Positions 8,589-18,177 are shown, numbered from the stretch's first letter. The stretch is 64,000 nucleotides of DNA from Verrucomicrobiota bacterium (GCA_016871495.1 VHDF01000009.1:1-64000), one strand, 5' to 3'. The notes: a model not told the origin generated them from the letters alone. Numbers and translations are program-made.

Positions 8589-8706
8589 GCACGGGATGGG
8601 GCGGAGTCGGGCTGGAAGTGAAATGGAAGCATGGGGCCGAGTGGAAGCGTCGGGTTGCCTCGAACGGCGGGAGCCATTTTGAGGGTGCGGTCGTCGGGGC
8701 GGCAAA

Positions 8707-9795
8707 GTGTGGCGAATGAGATTCACCGCGATCATCTTGGTGATTGGCATGACCGGGCTGACCGGGTTGGGCATGGTGACCTTGTCCAGCGCGGGGTTGG
8801 CCAAAGGGGGATCCCAAATGTTGCTGGAGCAGGTGGCATTCGCCCTCGTGGGTTTGACGCTGTGCGGCACGCTGGCTTCGATCGATTACCGGAGTCTGAA
8901 GCCCTGGATCCTGCCGTTGTGGGTTTTGACCCTCGGGCTGTTGGTGGCGGTGTTTTTTTTCGACGAAGTCAAAGGAGCCCATCGCTGGATTCGGATTGGA
9001 CGGATTGGATTTCAACCGTCCGAAGTGGCGAAGGTGGTGTTGATCTTGTTGCTCGCGCAGTACGTCGAGGCTCATGCGCGATTCATGAACACCTTTCACC
9101 GCGGCCTGTTGGTGCCAGGCTTATTCATCGGTTTGACCCTGGGGTTGATTTTCGTGGAACCCGACCGGGGAACGACGGCGCTGATGGCGGGCGTAACCGG
9201 GGCGATGTTGATCGCGAGCGGGGTTCGTGGGTTGTATTTGGTGCCGGTGGGAGTGGTGGGGTTGGCGGGGTTCGTGGGGCTGTTGCTCGTTGATCCCGTG
9301 AGATACAAGCGGATCATGGGCTGGCTGCATCCGGAGTTGTATCGCGAGAGTTCGGGCTATCAAGCCTGGCAGGCGATGCTGGCTTTGGGGGCCGGAGGAT
9401 GGAATGGGGTGGGGTTGGGGGAGGGCCGTCAGAAGCTTGGCTGGGTGCCCGAGCATCAAACGGATTTCATCTTTTCGGTGGTGGGAGAGGAGTTGGGATT
9501 GGTGGCCACCCTGCTTGTGCTGGCGACGTACGTGGTGATGGTGGTTTGCGGTCTTGCCATCGCGGCAAACGCGAGGGACACCTTCGGAAAATTTGTGGCC
9601 GCAGGAGTCAGTTTTCTCTTCGGCTTGCAAGCCTTCATCAACATTGGCGTGGTGACCAGCGTCCTGCCGAACAAGGGCATTGCGCTGCCCTTCGTCAGCA
9701 AAGGAGGATCCAATTTGGTGATGATGATGGCCTGTGTGGGATTGCTTTTGAGCGTGGCCAGGCTCGCGCGCTTGCGAGGGGAGGAATCTTCGTAA
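8707..9795 (+). CDS. ftsW: Peptidoglycan glycosyltransferase FtsW
   Basis: FtsW is the SEDS-family septal glycan polymerase that works with FtsI. The 362-aa protein has about ten transmembrane segments. Family signatures include AHRWIRIGRIGFQPSEVAK, EPDRGTTALM, a large periplasmic loop with GLGEGRQKLGWVPEHQTDF, GEELG, and the C-terminal NIGVVTSVLPNKGIALPFVS. The GTG start at 8707 is nine bases before an in-frame ATG (8716), and either could be used. The 137 bp before it hold a small hairpin. murG follows after 14 nt. Confidence 0.94.
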   Translation: MWRMRFTAIILVIGMTGLTGLGMVTLSSAGLAKGGSQMLLEQVAFALVGLTLCGTLASIDYRSLKPWILPLWVLTLGLLVAVFFFDEVKGAHRWIRIGRIGFQPSEVAKVVLILLLAQYVEAHARFMNTFHRGLLVPGLFIGLTLGLIFVEPDRGTTALMAGVTGAMLIASGVRGLYLVPVGVVGLAGFVGLLLVDPVRYKRIMGWLHPELYRESSGYQAWQAMLALGAGGWNGVGLGEGRQKLGWVPEHQTDFIFSVVGEELGLVATLLVLATYVVMVVCGLAIAANARDTFGKFVAAGVSFLFGLQAFINIGVVTSVLPNKGIALPFVSKGGSNLVMMMACVGLLLSVARLARLRGEESS

Positions 9796-9809
9796 CCCAC
9801 CCCTCGCGC

Positions 9810-10994
9810 ATGCCGGCCGTTGCTCCTTCATCCATTCGGATCGCTCTCGCCTGCGGAGGGACCGGAGGGCATTTGTTTCCGGGGGTTGCGGTCGCGGAGT
9901 GGCTGGTGGATCAAGGGGTCGAGGCGCGGTTGTTGGTCTCTGAGAAGGAGATTGACCGCCTCGCCCGGGAAGGAGCGCCGGGACTTCGTTTTGTTCCGTT
10001 GGCAGGAGGAGGGTTCTCGGCGGGGCGCCGGTGGATGAGCTTGGCGGCCACCTGGAGGGGATGGAGACAGGCGAGGAGGATGTTCCAGGATTGGAGGCCT
10101 CACGTGCTCCTTTCGATGGGCGGTTTTGCCGGTGTGGCTCCGGTTCTGGCGGCTCGCACCTTGCGCATTCCCTATGTCTTGCATGAAGCCAACGCCTTTC
10201 CCGGCCGAGCCACCCGCTGGCTGGCGAGTGGGGCGAAACAGGTGCTCCTGGCTTTTGAGGAATGCCGGCCTTGGTTGAAGTCCGCCCGGTCCGACTGGAC
10301 CGGCATGCCCGTGAGGAGGGATTTGGGCAGGATGGAGAAGGTTCAGGCGCGTCGAGAACTGGGGCTTTCCGCGGAAAGGCCGGTGATGTTGGTCATGGGT
10401 GGGAGCCAGGGCGCGCGGGCGATCAACGACCTTTTCCTGGCGATTCGCGAGACGCTTCGTTCTCAATGGAAAGAGCTGCAAACGATCCATGTGACGGGGC
10501 CGCGGGATTTCGAAAGGGTGAGCCAACGGGCGGGAGCTCTTGGACCGCATGAAAAGATTACCGCGTTCGAGACGCGCATGGATCGGGTTCTTGGCGCGGC
10601 GAGTTTTGTCGTGACGCGGGCGGGGGGATCATCGATTGCGGAGCTGGCCGCCATGAGTTTGCCTTCGATCCTGATTCCGTTTCCGGCCGCGGCGGACGAT
10701 CACCAGCGTCGTAATGCCGAGGTCGTGGTCGGGTGGGGCGGAGCCCGGATGCTGGCGCAATCGGAGACGACGCCAGATCGATTGTTGAGGGAAGTGCTGG
10801 CGTTTCGAGATGAGGACTTGCGTTTGAGGATGGCGGAAGCGATGTCCCGAGTGCCGGTTCGCCAGGCGGCGGCGCGGGTGGGAGTATGCCTGTTGGAAGC
10901 GGCGGGTTGCCGCGTCGAGCCAGGGATGGAGGGCGAAGCGGTTTTCGAGTCGGCGCCTTCGTCACCGCGACCTCGTGAGGGGGTGCCGACATGA
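9810..10994 (+). CDS. murG: UDP-GlcNAc--undecaprenyl-pyrophosphoryl-MurNAc-pentapeptide transferase MurG
   Basis: MurG converts lipid I to lipid II at the cytoplasmic face of the membrane (GT28 family). The chosen ATG gives 394 aa and places the first glycine-rich loop GGTGGHLFPG at residues 16-25. An open frame further upstream lies inside ftsW and is not part of the gene. Other motifs are MGGFAGVAPVLAA, HEANAFPGRATRWLA, the second-domain MVMGGSQGARAIND, and VVTRAGGSSIAELAAMSLPS, typical of the UDP-GlcNAc site. The stop overlaps the murB start (ATGA). murC, normally near here, is absent. Confidence 0.94.
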   Translation: MPAVAPSSIRIALACGGTGGHLFPGVAVAEWLVDQGVEARLLVSEKEIDRLAREGAPGLRFVPLAGGGFSAGRRWMSLAATWRGWRQARRMFQDWRPHVLLSMGGFAGVAPVLAARTLRIPYVLHEANAFPGRATRWLASGAKQVLLAFEECRPWLKSARSDWTGMPVRRDLGRMEKVQARRELGLSAERPVMLVMGGSQGARAINDLFLAIRETLRSQWKELQTIHVTGPRDFERVSQRAGALGPHEKITAFETRMDRVLGAASFVVTRAGGSSIAELAAMSLPSILIPFPAAADDHQRRNAEVVVGWGGARMLAQSETTPDRLLREVLAFRDEDLRLRMAEAMSRVPVRQAAARVGVCLLEAAGCRVEPGMEGEAVFESAPSSPRPREGVPT

Positions 10995-11989
10995 GCGGAC
11001 ACAACGAGAATCCTGTCGCGGGTCTCTCCTCGGACCGGTTGGATGCTACCCACGAATTCTTGCGGGAACTCGAAAAGGCTGCCTCCGGGGAGGCGCGGAT
11101 CCGGTGTGGCGAGCTTTTGGCCAAGCGCACCACGCTGCGGGTGGGCGGTCCGGCGGAATTCTTTGTCGAGCCTCGATCGGAAGCGGCGCTCGCGGGGGTG
11201 GTTCATCTTTGCCGACAGGAGGGCAAGCCAGTTTTTGTGTTGGGCCGGGGGTCGAATCTCTTGATCAGGGACGGAGGGATTCCGGGCGTGGTTCTCAGTT
11301 TGGGGGACGGGTGTTTTTCGAAAATCGAACCCTGGGAGAAGGGACTGCGCGTAGGAGCTGGAGCCAGGCTCAAGGATGTCGCGCATGCCGCGAGACGGCT
11401 TGGTTGGGCGGGGTTGGAGTTTTTGGAGGGCATTCCCGGCAGCGTGGGGGGAGCCTTGCGGATGAATGCCGGGGCCATGGGATCCGAGATTTTTGACCGG
11501 GTGGAGAGGGTGCGGAGCATGGATCGGGAGGGCATGATCCGGGAGCGGGTTCGCGGCGAGATCAAGGCGAGGTATCGTGGCTGTGCCTTGCTCGAGGAGG
11601 AGATTGCTTTGGGCGCCTGGTTTTGTGGCGAGCCCGCGGAGGAGCCGCGCATTCGAGAAGCGATGGAACGTTTCAATCGCAAGCGGTGGGAAACCCAGCC
11701 GCCGCAACCCAGCGCGGGCTGCATCTTTCGCAACCCGGAGGGAACGCCCGCCGGCCGGCTCGTAGACGAACTGGGGTTGAAGGGCTCGCGGGAGGGAGGC
11801 GCTCGGGTTTCAGAGGTGCATGGTAATTTCATCGTGAATGAAGGCGGGGCCACGGCGAGCGATGTGCTGAAGTTGATCGAGCGAATCCAGCGAGTGGTTC
11901 GGGATTCGCGCGGGATTGACTTGCGCACCGAGGTGGAAATCGTGGGCGTGGACCGTGCCGGCGCGCCGAGCGGGGGAGGGCGGACATGA
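10991..11989 (+). CDS. murB: UDP-N-acetylenolpyruvoylglucosamine reductase MurB
   Basis: MurB is an FAD/NADPH enzyme that reduces the enolpyruvyl group to make UDP-MurNAc. The 332-aa protein shows TTLRVGGPAEFFVEP, the FAD-binding FVLGRGSNLLIRDGG, EFLEGIPGSVGGALRMNAGAMG, the catalytic-serine motif PQPSAGCIFRNP and the C-terminal EVEIVGVD. It lacks the extra loop of E. coli-type (type I) MurB and fits the shorter type II form. An N-terminal extension of about 35 residues precedes the conserved core. Four-base ATGA overlaps with murG upstream and ddl downstream suggest translational coupling. Confidence 0.93.
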   Translation: MSGHNENPVAGLSSDRLDATHEFLRELEKAASGEARIRCGELLAKRTTLRVGGPAEFFVEPRSEAALAGVVHLCRQEGKPVFVLGRGSNLLIRDGGIPGVVLSLGDGCFSKIEPWEKGLRVGAGARLKDVAHAARRLGWAGLEFLEGIPGSVGGALRMNAGAMGSEIFDRVERVRSMDREGMIRERVRGEIKARYRGCALLEEEIALGAWFCGEPAEEPRIREAMERFNRKRWETQPPQPSAGCIFRNPEGTPAGRLVDELGLKGSREGGARVSEVHGNFIVNEGGATASDVLKLIERIQRVVRDSRGIDLRTEVEIVGVDRAGAPSGGGRT

Positions 11990-12915
11990 ACCGGCGACGC
12001 GTGGTGGTGATGGCGGGCGGACCCTCGGCCGAACGGGAAGTTTCACTTCGGTCGGGTGAGGCCGTGGCTCGGGCGCTCTCGCGGATAGGACACCGCGTGG
12101 AGAGTCTTGATCCGCGTCCCGGGGCGTGGTCATTGCCGGCCGGGACGGAGATGGTCTTTTTGGCCTTGCACGGAACTTACGGCGAAGATGGAACCCTTCA
12201 AGCGGAACTCGACCGCCTGGGCGTCCGGTACACCGGATGTGATGCGGAGGCGAGCCGGTTGGCCTTTGACAAGGTTCAGACCAAGCGCCGCTGCCGGGAG
12301 GCGGGAGTGCCGGTGGCGCGAGATGTGGTGATTGGAAAGAGTGAAGCTCCGTGGCCGGAAGGCTGGGCTCCGCCCGTGGTGATCAAGCCGGCGAGGCAGG
12401 GATCGAGTGTGGGACTTCAGTTCGTGGACCGGGTGGAAGAATGGCAGGAGGCACTGCGGAAGGCATTCGAGCATGGCGACGAAATGCTGGTTGAAGAACG
12501 CATTCTTGGGATTGAGGCAACCGTTGGGGTTTTGAACGGAAGGGCCCTGCCTGTGGTAGAGGTGCGTCCGAAGCGAGGGGCTTATGATTATGCGAACAAG
12601 TACACCCCGGGCTGCACCGAGTATTTTTGCCCGGCGCCATGGCCGAAGGAGCTTACGGAGCGGGTGCAACGCGAGGCTTTGAGGGCTTTCGCCTCGGTGG
12701 GGGGGCGTGACTATGGCCGGGTGGACGTCATGGTCAGGGAGAGCGGCGAACCTGTGGTGCTGGAGGTGAACACCCTGCCCGGGATGACGGAGACTTCGTT
12801 GCTGCCGAAAGCGGCGGCGGCGGCGGGACTGGGATTCGACGCGTTATGCCAAAGCATGCTGGAGCTTGCCTGGGCGCGTCGCGAGAGGACGACGGACATG
12901 GTTTCGGGGAGTTGA
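11986..12915 (+). CDS. ddl: D-alanine--D-alanine ligase
   Basis: Ddl joins two D-alanines with ATP for MurF to use. The 309-aa ATP-grasp protein contains GGPSAEREVSLRSG near the N-terminus, LHGTYGEDGTLQ, the loop KPARQGSSVGL (about 135-145), AYDYANKYTPG, and GRVDVMV followed by EVNTLPGMTETSLLPKAA. The YDYxxKY omega-loop tyrosine is what D-Ala-D-Ala enzymes have, as opposed to D-Ala-D-lactate ligases linked to vancomycin resistance. The start overlaps the murB stop (ATGA). Confidence 0.95.
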   Translation: MNRRRVVVMAGGPSAEREVSLRSGEAVARALSRIGHRVESLDPRPGAWSLPAGTEMVFLALHGTYGEDGTLQAELDRLGVRYTGCDAEASRLAFDKVQTKRRCREAGVPVARDVVIGKSEAPWPEGWAPPVVIKPARQGSSVGLQFVDRVEEWQEALRKAFEHGDEMLVEERILGIEATVGVLNGRALPVVEVRPKRGAYDYANKYTPGCTEYFCPAPWPKELTERVQREALRAFASVGGRDYGRVDVMVRESGEPVVLEVNTLPGMTETSLLPKAAAAAGLGFDALCQSMLELAWARRERTTDMVSGS

Positions 12916-12927
12916 AAGGAACGCGTG

Positions 12928-13887
12928 ATGTGGTTTCGAAAATCGGCTCAAAATCGGAAGTGCAACCGCGAGTTGGTGCTCGATGTGCGGTTGCGGCATG
13001 ACGCCGCGCGAGTGGGCCGGGTACGGGTGGCGGCGAGAATTCTGACCCTCGTGTTCGGAGGCGTGGCGGCCGGGTTCATTGCCTGGTGGTGCGGGGCCTG
13101 GGCTCTGAACCGCTTCATTTACCGGAATCCCTCCCTGGCCATCGACACCATCGTGGTGACAAACCGGGGAGGACTGGTGTCGGACGATCAAATCCGGCGC
13201 TGGGCGGGCGTGGATTTGGGGGAGAATTTGCTGGCCCTCGACATGCGGAAGGTTCGCCGCAATTTGGAACTGGTGCCTTCCATCGAATCTGCGCTGGTGC
13301 GGCGAGGGATGCCGCGGACCCTCTTCATCGAGGTCATCGAGCGTGAAGCCGTGGCGCAGATTCATGTGGCGGGCCGCACAACGAACGGAATCGAACTGGT
13401 CAAGTTCATGGTCGATCCAAACGGCGTGCCCGTTCATCCGCGCGACTTTGGCGCCGCGGCGGCGGAGGCGGAAGGGACGATGGAGAATCTGACGGTGATC
13501 CTGGGTTTGACGGCAGATCAGTTGCGTCAGGGCACGCCCATTGATTCCCCGAAGCTGCGGTCGGCCCTGGATCTGGTGGATCAGTTCAGCCGCTCGGAAC
13601 TGGTCGGGGCGGCCGACCTGGCCAGTCTGGATCTTTCGCCGCCCGAGGTCTTCGTGGTCAGGACCTCTCAGGGTGCCTCGATCACGCTTTCGCCCCTTCA
13701 GATTGCCGACCAATTGCGCCGGTGGAAACTGATTCATGACCGGGCCTTCGCCTCGGGCAAGGCCGTGGCCTCGCTCGATTTGTCGATCACCAACAACAAC
13801 CCGGCGGTGTGGATCGAGGCGAGCCTGGCGCCTTCCGTGCCTCGCAAATCCGTCAAACCGCCCCGCGCTCGTAAGAAAAATGCGTAG
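12928..13887 (+). CDS. ftsQ: Cell division protein FtsQ
   Basis: FtsQ is a bitopic membrane protein that scaffolds FtsL/FtsB in the divisome. The 319-aa product has a basic cytoplasmic N-terminus of about 35 residues and one transmembrane helix at about 40-62. A POTRA-like segment follows (AIDTIVVTNRGGLVSDDQI through LFIEVIEREAVAQIHV), and the C-terminal FtsQ domain shows weak conservation. A GTG directly precedes the ATG; the ATG is preferred because AAAGGA at 12915-12920 then has a 7-nt spacing. The last eight bases overlap ftsA. Confidence 0.88.
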   Translation: MWFRKSAQNRKCNRELVLDVRLRHDAARVGRVRVAARILTLVFGGVAAGFIAWWCGAWALNRFIYRNPSLAIDTIVVTNRGGLVSDDQIRRWAGVDLGENLLALDMRKVRRNLELVPSIESALVRRGMPRTLFIEVIEREAVAQIHVAGRTTNGIELVKFMVDPNGVPVHPRDFGAAAAEAEGTMENLTVILGLTADQLRQGTPIDSPKLRSALDLVDQFSRSELVGAADLASLDLSPPEVFVVRTSQGASITLSPLQIADQLRRWKLIHDRAFASGKAVASLDLSITNNNPAVWIEASLAPSVPRKSVKPPRARKKNA

Positions 13888-15097
13888 GACATCATCCATT
13901 GTGGCCGGCCTGGAGACCGGCACATCCAAAGTCTGTGTCACGGTCGGCGAGGTGTCCGGGGACGGATCGGTGCGCGTCCTCGGCGTGGGGCAGTCCAAAT
14001 CGCGGGGCGTGCGCAAGGGTGAAATTGTCGATTCATCCGCCGCGGCCGAAGATATCCGCGAGGCGATCGTCGAGGCCGAGACCAGTGCTGACGTGGAGAT
14101 CACGAGCCTTTTCCTCGGTGTGACCGGCAATCACATGGTGGGGCTCAACAGTCACGCGACCCATCCGATCGTGTCGGAGGGCCGTGTGATCACGGAGGAG
14201 GATGTTCAGGAAGTCATCAAGAATGCCAAGATCATCAGCTTGCCCCATGAGAATTCGGTGGTGCATATCGTGCGGCAGCATTTCACCGTCAATGGGCAAA
14301 GCGGCATCGTCAATCCCGCGGGCATGGTGGCGAACGCGGTCGAGGCCGACGTCCATATTTTTCACGGGAACTACAACCGCATTCAAAGCGCGATTCATTT
14401 GGTGAAGGGGCTGCAATTCGAGGTGGAGGACGTGGTTTTCAATGGCATCGCCTCGAGTCTGTCCGTGTTGACTCACGAACAAAAAGAGCTGGGCACGCTG
14501 GTTCTTGATTTAGGCGCCGGCTGCTCCGAATACGTGGCCTATTCGAAAGGCATCATCAAGCACAGCGGCGTGCTCGCGGTGGGGGGGGATCATGTTTCCA
14601 ATGACCTGGCGTATGGTTTGAAGGTTCCCTTGGGCCGGGCCGAGCAGTTGAAGATCGATCACGGCTGCGCCTTCGTCGATCCTTCGACCCACAGTGGCAT
14701 GCTGGAACTGCCAAGCGACGTGGGCTTGCCGCCGCGTTCGGTCAATCTCGAGCATCTGGCACGGATCATGTCCATGCGGCTCGAGGAGACCCTGGAATTG
14801 ATCGAGCAGGATTTGTCGTCCACCGGGGTCATGGATTACCTGCGCGGCGGGGTGGTGTTGACCGGCGGCGCTTCGAGAGTGCCGGGGTTGGACACTCTGG
14901 CGGCCCGCATTTTCCGGATGAATGTTTACCGGGGCCGGCCCTCGACGCTGGAAGGGCTGCCGTCGAACCTGCAGCAGGCGGAGTTTGCCACGCCGCTGGG
15001 CTTGTTGAAGTTCGGCGCCTTCCGGATGGGGCCGCGTCCCGCATGGGCCGAACGTGTGAAGGGCCGCTTGAAGCGATTTGTTTTCGGCCGCGCCTGA
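13880..15097 (+). CDS. ftsA: Cell division protein FtsA
   Basis: FtsA is an actin-like ATPase that anchors FtsZ to the membrane. The chosen ATG lies inside the ftsQ end (8-nt overlap) and gives 405 aa beginning with the phosphate-1 segment VAGLETGTSKVCV. Open frame upstream of it lies within ftsQ. Phosphate-2 is at about 207-219 (LVLDLGAGCSEYVAY), and the adenosine motif GVVLTGGASRVPGL is near residue 320. The C-terminal AERVKGRLKRFVFGRA can form the amphipathic membrane-targeting helix. The SHS2 (1C) domain is present at about 80-160. Confidence 0.94.
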   Translation: MRRTSSIVAGLETGTSKVCVTVGEVSGDGSVRVLGVGQSKSRGVRKGEIVDSSAAAEDIREAIVEAETSADVEITSLFLGVTGNHMVGLNSHATHPIVSEGRVITEEDVQEVIKNAKIISLPHENSVVHIVRQHFTVNGQSGIVNPAGMVANAVEADVHIFHGNYNRIQSAIHLVKGLQFEVEDVVFNGIASSLSVLTHEQKELGTLVLDLGAGCSEYVAYSKGIIKHSGVLAVGGDHVSNDLAYGLKVPLGRAEQLKIDHGCAFVDPSTHSGMLELPSDVGLPPRSVNLEHLARIMSMRLEETLELIEQDLSSTGVMDYLRGGVVLTGGASRVPGLDTLAARIFRMNVYRGRPSTLEGLPSNLQQAEFATPLGLLKFGAFRMGPRPAWAERVKGRLKRFVFGRA

Positions 15098-15109
15098 GAC
15101 TCATTTTCT

Positions 15110-16438
15110 GTGATCAAACCCATGAACCCTGACCCTGAGACGCCCGCCAACGGCAACGGGATGGAAACGGTATTCTTGCCGGTGCGGATCCGCGTGATCG
15201 GCCTGGGTGGAGCCGGCTGTAATTTTGCCGAGCACATGACGCGTGCCGGACTGGAAGGCGTGGAGTTTTTCGCGGCCAACACGGACATTCAAGCGTTACG
15301 ATCGAACTTGGTGGCGAACAAGATTCAGTTGGGAGCGCGCCTCGTGCGAGGGTTGGGGGCGGGCGGAGACTCTGAAAAAGGACGAGCCTGCGCGGAGCTC
15401 GACACCCCCGCGTTCAAGGAGATTTGCGAGGGGGCGGACGTTGTGTTTGTGTTGGCGGGTTTGGGAGGGGGAACCGGCACGGGTGCCGCGCCGGTCGTGG
15501 CGAGGATTGCCAAGGAGTGCGGAGCTCTGGTCTTGGCGATCACGACGCTGCCGTGGGACTTTGAAGGGCCGGGCCGCCGGCGCCAGGCGTTGCATGGCCT
15601 GCGCGAGGTTCAATCGCAAGCGGATGCGGTTATTTCACTTCCGAATCAGAGGTTGTTCGGCCAATTGGAGGATCATCTCAATCTTCCCGATTCTTTCGCG
15701 CGCATCAATGAAGTGCTGACCCAGGGGTTGCGAGGAGTCTGGCAGATGCTGGCGATGCGAGGCATGGTCAACATCGATTTCGCGGATCTTCGCGCGGTGC
15801 TGGGTGGGCGTCACTCCGAGACGGTTGTCGCGACTGAGGGGGCGGCGGGATCGAACCGCGCTCTCGATGCCGTTCACCAACTGTTGGCCAGCCCCTACCT
15901 GGAGCACGGAGCCGCTTTGGCGCAGTGTGATCGGCTGTTGCTCTCGATTGTGGGAGGCGCAGACCTTCAGTTGGGCGAGGTCAACCGGATCATGGAGCAC
16001 GTGCAACGGCAATCGCCGGAAGCCATGGTCACCATGGGGGCTGCGATCCATCCCGCTTTTGCCGGCCGCGTGTCCGTGACGATCCTGGCTTCGAAGAAGC
16101 CGGTGGAAACGCCCGCGGAAATCCCGGCGCCTCCGTCAGAGATGCTGCCGCCGACGGAAGCGGACACGAGTTTCATGAAGCCAATCGCTGTGGACAAGGT
16201 CTCACCAAGCAAGATGGTGCCCCCTCCTCCCGCGATCTCGCAGGAGAAGAAACAGCAGATGTTTGCCAAGCAATCCCCGCATCGCCGGTCCAAAATTCCG
16301 GGCAAGAAAATGGAGCAGGCCTTGCTGCCATTGGATGTGGTGTCGAAGGGCCGGTTTGACAAAAGCGCCCCGAACATTCGCGACGGCGAGGATCTTGATT
16401 ACCCGACCTACGTGAGGCGGGGTACCCCGCTCAACTGA
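15110..16438 (+). CDS. ftsZ: Cell division protein FtsZ
   Basis: FtsZ is the tubulin-like GTPase that forms the division ring. The 442-aa product has GLGGAGCNFAE, LVRGLGAGGDSEKG, the GTP signature GLGGGTGTGAAP at 117-128, and a T7 loop NIDFADLRAV that keeps the Asn and both Asp needed for GTP hydrolysis. A Pro-rich linker of about 100 residues leads to the C-terminal peptide DLDYPTYVRRGTPLN, a recognisable but divergent form of the FtsA-binding tail. The GTG start at 15110 is four codons before an ATG (15122). This is the last gene of the cluster; no clear terminator follows. Confidence 0.95.
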   Translation: MIKPMNPDPETPANGNGMETVFLPVRIRVIGLGGAGCNFAEHMTRAGLEGVEFFAANTDIQALRSNLVANKIQLGARLVRGLGAGGDSEKGRACAELDTPAFKEICEGADVVFVLAGLGGGTGTGAAPVVARIAKECGALVLAITTLPWDFEGPGRRRQALHGLREVQSQADAVISLPNQRLFGQLEDHLNLPDSFARINEVLTQGLRGVWQMLAMRGMVNIDFADLRAVLGGRHSETVVATEGAAGSNRALDAVHQLLASPYLEHGAALAQCDRLLLSIVGGADLQLGEVNRIMEHVQRQSPEAMVTMGAAIHPAFAGRVSVTILASKKPVETPAEIPAPPSEMLPPTEADTSFMKPIAVDKVSPSKMVPPPPAISQEKKQQMFAKQSPHRRSKIPGKKMEQALLPLDVVSKGRFDKSAPNIRDGEDLDYPTYVRRGTPLN

Positions 16439-16737
16439 AGCTGCGCCCCAGCCCCCACCACGGCTGAGGCCGACCGCGACGCAGGCCAGCGGTCCGTCGC
16501 GTCATTTCGAGTCCCATCCCACGCCGAGAAGGGCCAGCTCATCGTGGTTCTGGAAAACTCAATCCCTTTCACCCGGGAGACGGCCATTGATCCGCATCGA
16601 TCGATCGCAAGATCACGGCGGCAAAGTCCTTGCTCAAGTTTCGATCGATCACCCTGCGGATCCGGCTCAAAGTCCGGCAGGTCTTTGACGCTCGAGCTTT
16701 TGCGCATCTCGACGCTGCCGAATTGCCGTTTCCAGGT
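16439..16737. other. Intergenic region between convergent ftsZ and DUF1501 genes
   Basis: About 300 bp separates the ends of two convergent transcription units. I see no gene, no copy of the repeat families found elsewhere in the window, and no hairpin followed by a T-run. Confidence 0.5.
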
Positions 16738-18177
16738 TCAGGCAAGAATTCCACGCACCACGTGTCCGAAAACGTCCGTCAACCGGAAATCCCGGCCCGC
16801 GTAACGATACGTCAGCCTTTCGTGATCCAGCCCGAGCAGATGCAGCACGGTCGCGTGCAAGTCATGGATGTGGACCGGCTTTTCCACCGCATGCCATCCC
16901 AGCTCGTCCGTCGCGCCGTAGGCCATGCCACCTTTCACTCCGCCGCCCGCCAACCACATGCTAAAGCCATAAGGATGATGATCACGTCCGTCTGTGCCCT
17001 GGGCGGCAGGCGTGCGTCCGAATTCTCCGCCCCAAAGGACGAGGGTTTCGTCCAAAAGACCGCGCGATTTCAGGTCGCGGATCAAACCGGCAATGGGCAG
17101 GTCGGTCGCGGCCGAATTTTTTTCGTGACCTCCCTTCAGGTCCCCGTGCTGATCCCATGGCTGGAAACCTCCGGTGGTGTGATAGAGTTGGACGAAGCGC
17201 ACGCCGCGCTCGACGAGCCGTCTGGCCAGCAAGCACTGCTTCCCAAAGGTGGATGTGTGGGGTTGGTCGATGCCGTAGAGTTTTCGGGTGGCGTCCGATT
17301 CCTTGGTCAGCGCGAATGCTTCCGGCGCTTCGGATTGCATCCGATACGCCAGTTCGAAGGAAGCGGTGCGCGAAGCGAGCCGGAGATCTTCGGGACGGTC
17401 GGCCGCGTGCAGGGCATTGAGTCGTTGCAGGGCATCGAGCTCTTGCCGCTGCTGATCGAGGCCAGCCTTGGGGTTCTTCAGATTCCGGATCGGGTTGTCC
17501 AGATCGGAGACGAACGTGCCCTGGTAGGACGCGGGCAGAAAACTCGCGCCGTATTGGCGCGCCCCTTCGATGATCGGCCCGGGGCCGATCGCGATGAATC
17601 CCGGCAGGTTCTGATTCTCGGTCCCCAGTCCATAGGTGACCCAGGCACCCATGCTTGGCCGGGAGAAAACGCGTTCCCCGGTGTTCATCTGCAAGCACCC
17701 GCCTGGATGGTTCGTGTCGTCGGCCACCATGGAGCGGATGACACAAATGTCATCGATACATCGGGACGTATGGGGAAACAATTCGCTGACTTCGATTCCG
17801 GACTGGCCATGCCGTTGAAATTTCCACGGAGAGGCCAGGAGATTTCGTCGCTCTCCCAGGTAGAGTTCGGGCGATGGCTTGCCGTGGTCGCGGGTCAGGC
17901 GTGGCTTGGGATCGAAGGTGTCCACCTGGGAGGGGCCTCCCGGCATGAAAAGGAAGATGACCCGTTTGGCGCGGGCCGAAAAATGGGGCGCTTTCGAGGT
18001 GAGAGGATGAGTTGAGGAGCCGGGCAGTTTCGGCTCAAGCGCGGCACTCCGGAAAGTTCCTGCCTCCTTCAGCAGGCTGGCCAAAGCGAGATAGCCAAAT
18101 CCACCACCCGTGCGCCGCAGCATTTCGCGGCGGTTGATCTGAGTGCTGCGCGGGTGGAACCATCCACGGTCATTCAT
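16738..18177 (-). CDS. DUF1501 family Tat-exported protein
   Basis: The 479-aa product belongs to the sulfatase-like DUF1501 family, abundant in Planctomycetes and Verrucomicrobia and almost always paired with a DUF1549/DUF1553 protein, as here. The N-terminus carries a twin-arginine-like signal (INRREMLRRTGGGFGYLALA). Typical motifs are RVIFLFMPGGPSQVDTFDPK, HPGGCLQMNTG, LLARRLVERGVRFVQLYHT, WDQHGDLK, ETLVLWGGEFGRTP and GRDHHPYGFSMWLAGGGV. The start at 18177 is preferred over an ATG 63 bases upstream, because it lies 34 nt after the partner gene and leaves a normal Tat leader. The biochemical role is unproven; degradation of sulfated polysaccharides is a common suggestion. Confidence 0.88.
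   Translation of the reverse strand: MNDRGWFHPRSTQINRREMLRRTGGGFGYLALASLLKEAGTFRSAALEPKLPGSSTHPLTSKAPHFSARAKRVIFLFMPGGPSQVDTFDPKPRLTRDHGKPSPELYLGERRNLLASPWKFQRHGQSGIEVSELFPHTSRCIDDICVIRSMVADDTNHPGGCLQMNTGERVFSRPSMGAWVTYGLGTENQNLPGFIAIGPGPIIEGARQYGASFLPASYQGTFVSDLDNPIRNLKNPKAGLDQQRQELDALQRLNALHAADRPEDLRLASRTASFELAYRMQSEAPEAFALTKESDATRKLYGIDQPHTSTFGKQCLLARRLVERGVRFVQLYHTTGGFQPWDQHGDLKGGHEKNSAATDLPIAGLIRDLKSRGLLDETLVLWGGEFGRTPAAQGTDGRDHHPYGFSMWLAGGGVKGGMAYGATDELGWHAVEKPVHIHDLHATVLHLLGLDHERLTYRYAGRDFRLTDVFGHVVRGILA

Noticed and set aside
16630-18015. Plus-strand frame (461 codons) opposite the DUF1501 gene
   Set aside because: It is antisense to an unmistakable DUF1501 sequence with no recognisable motif of its own.
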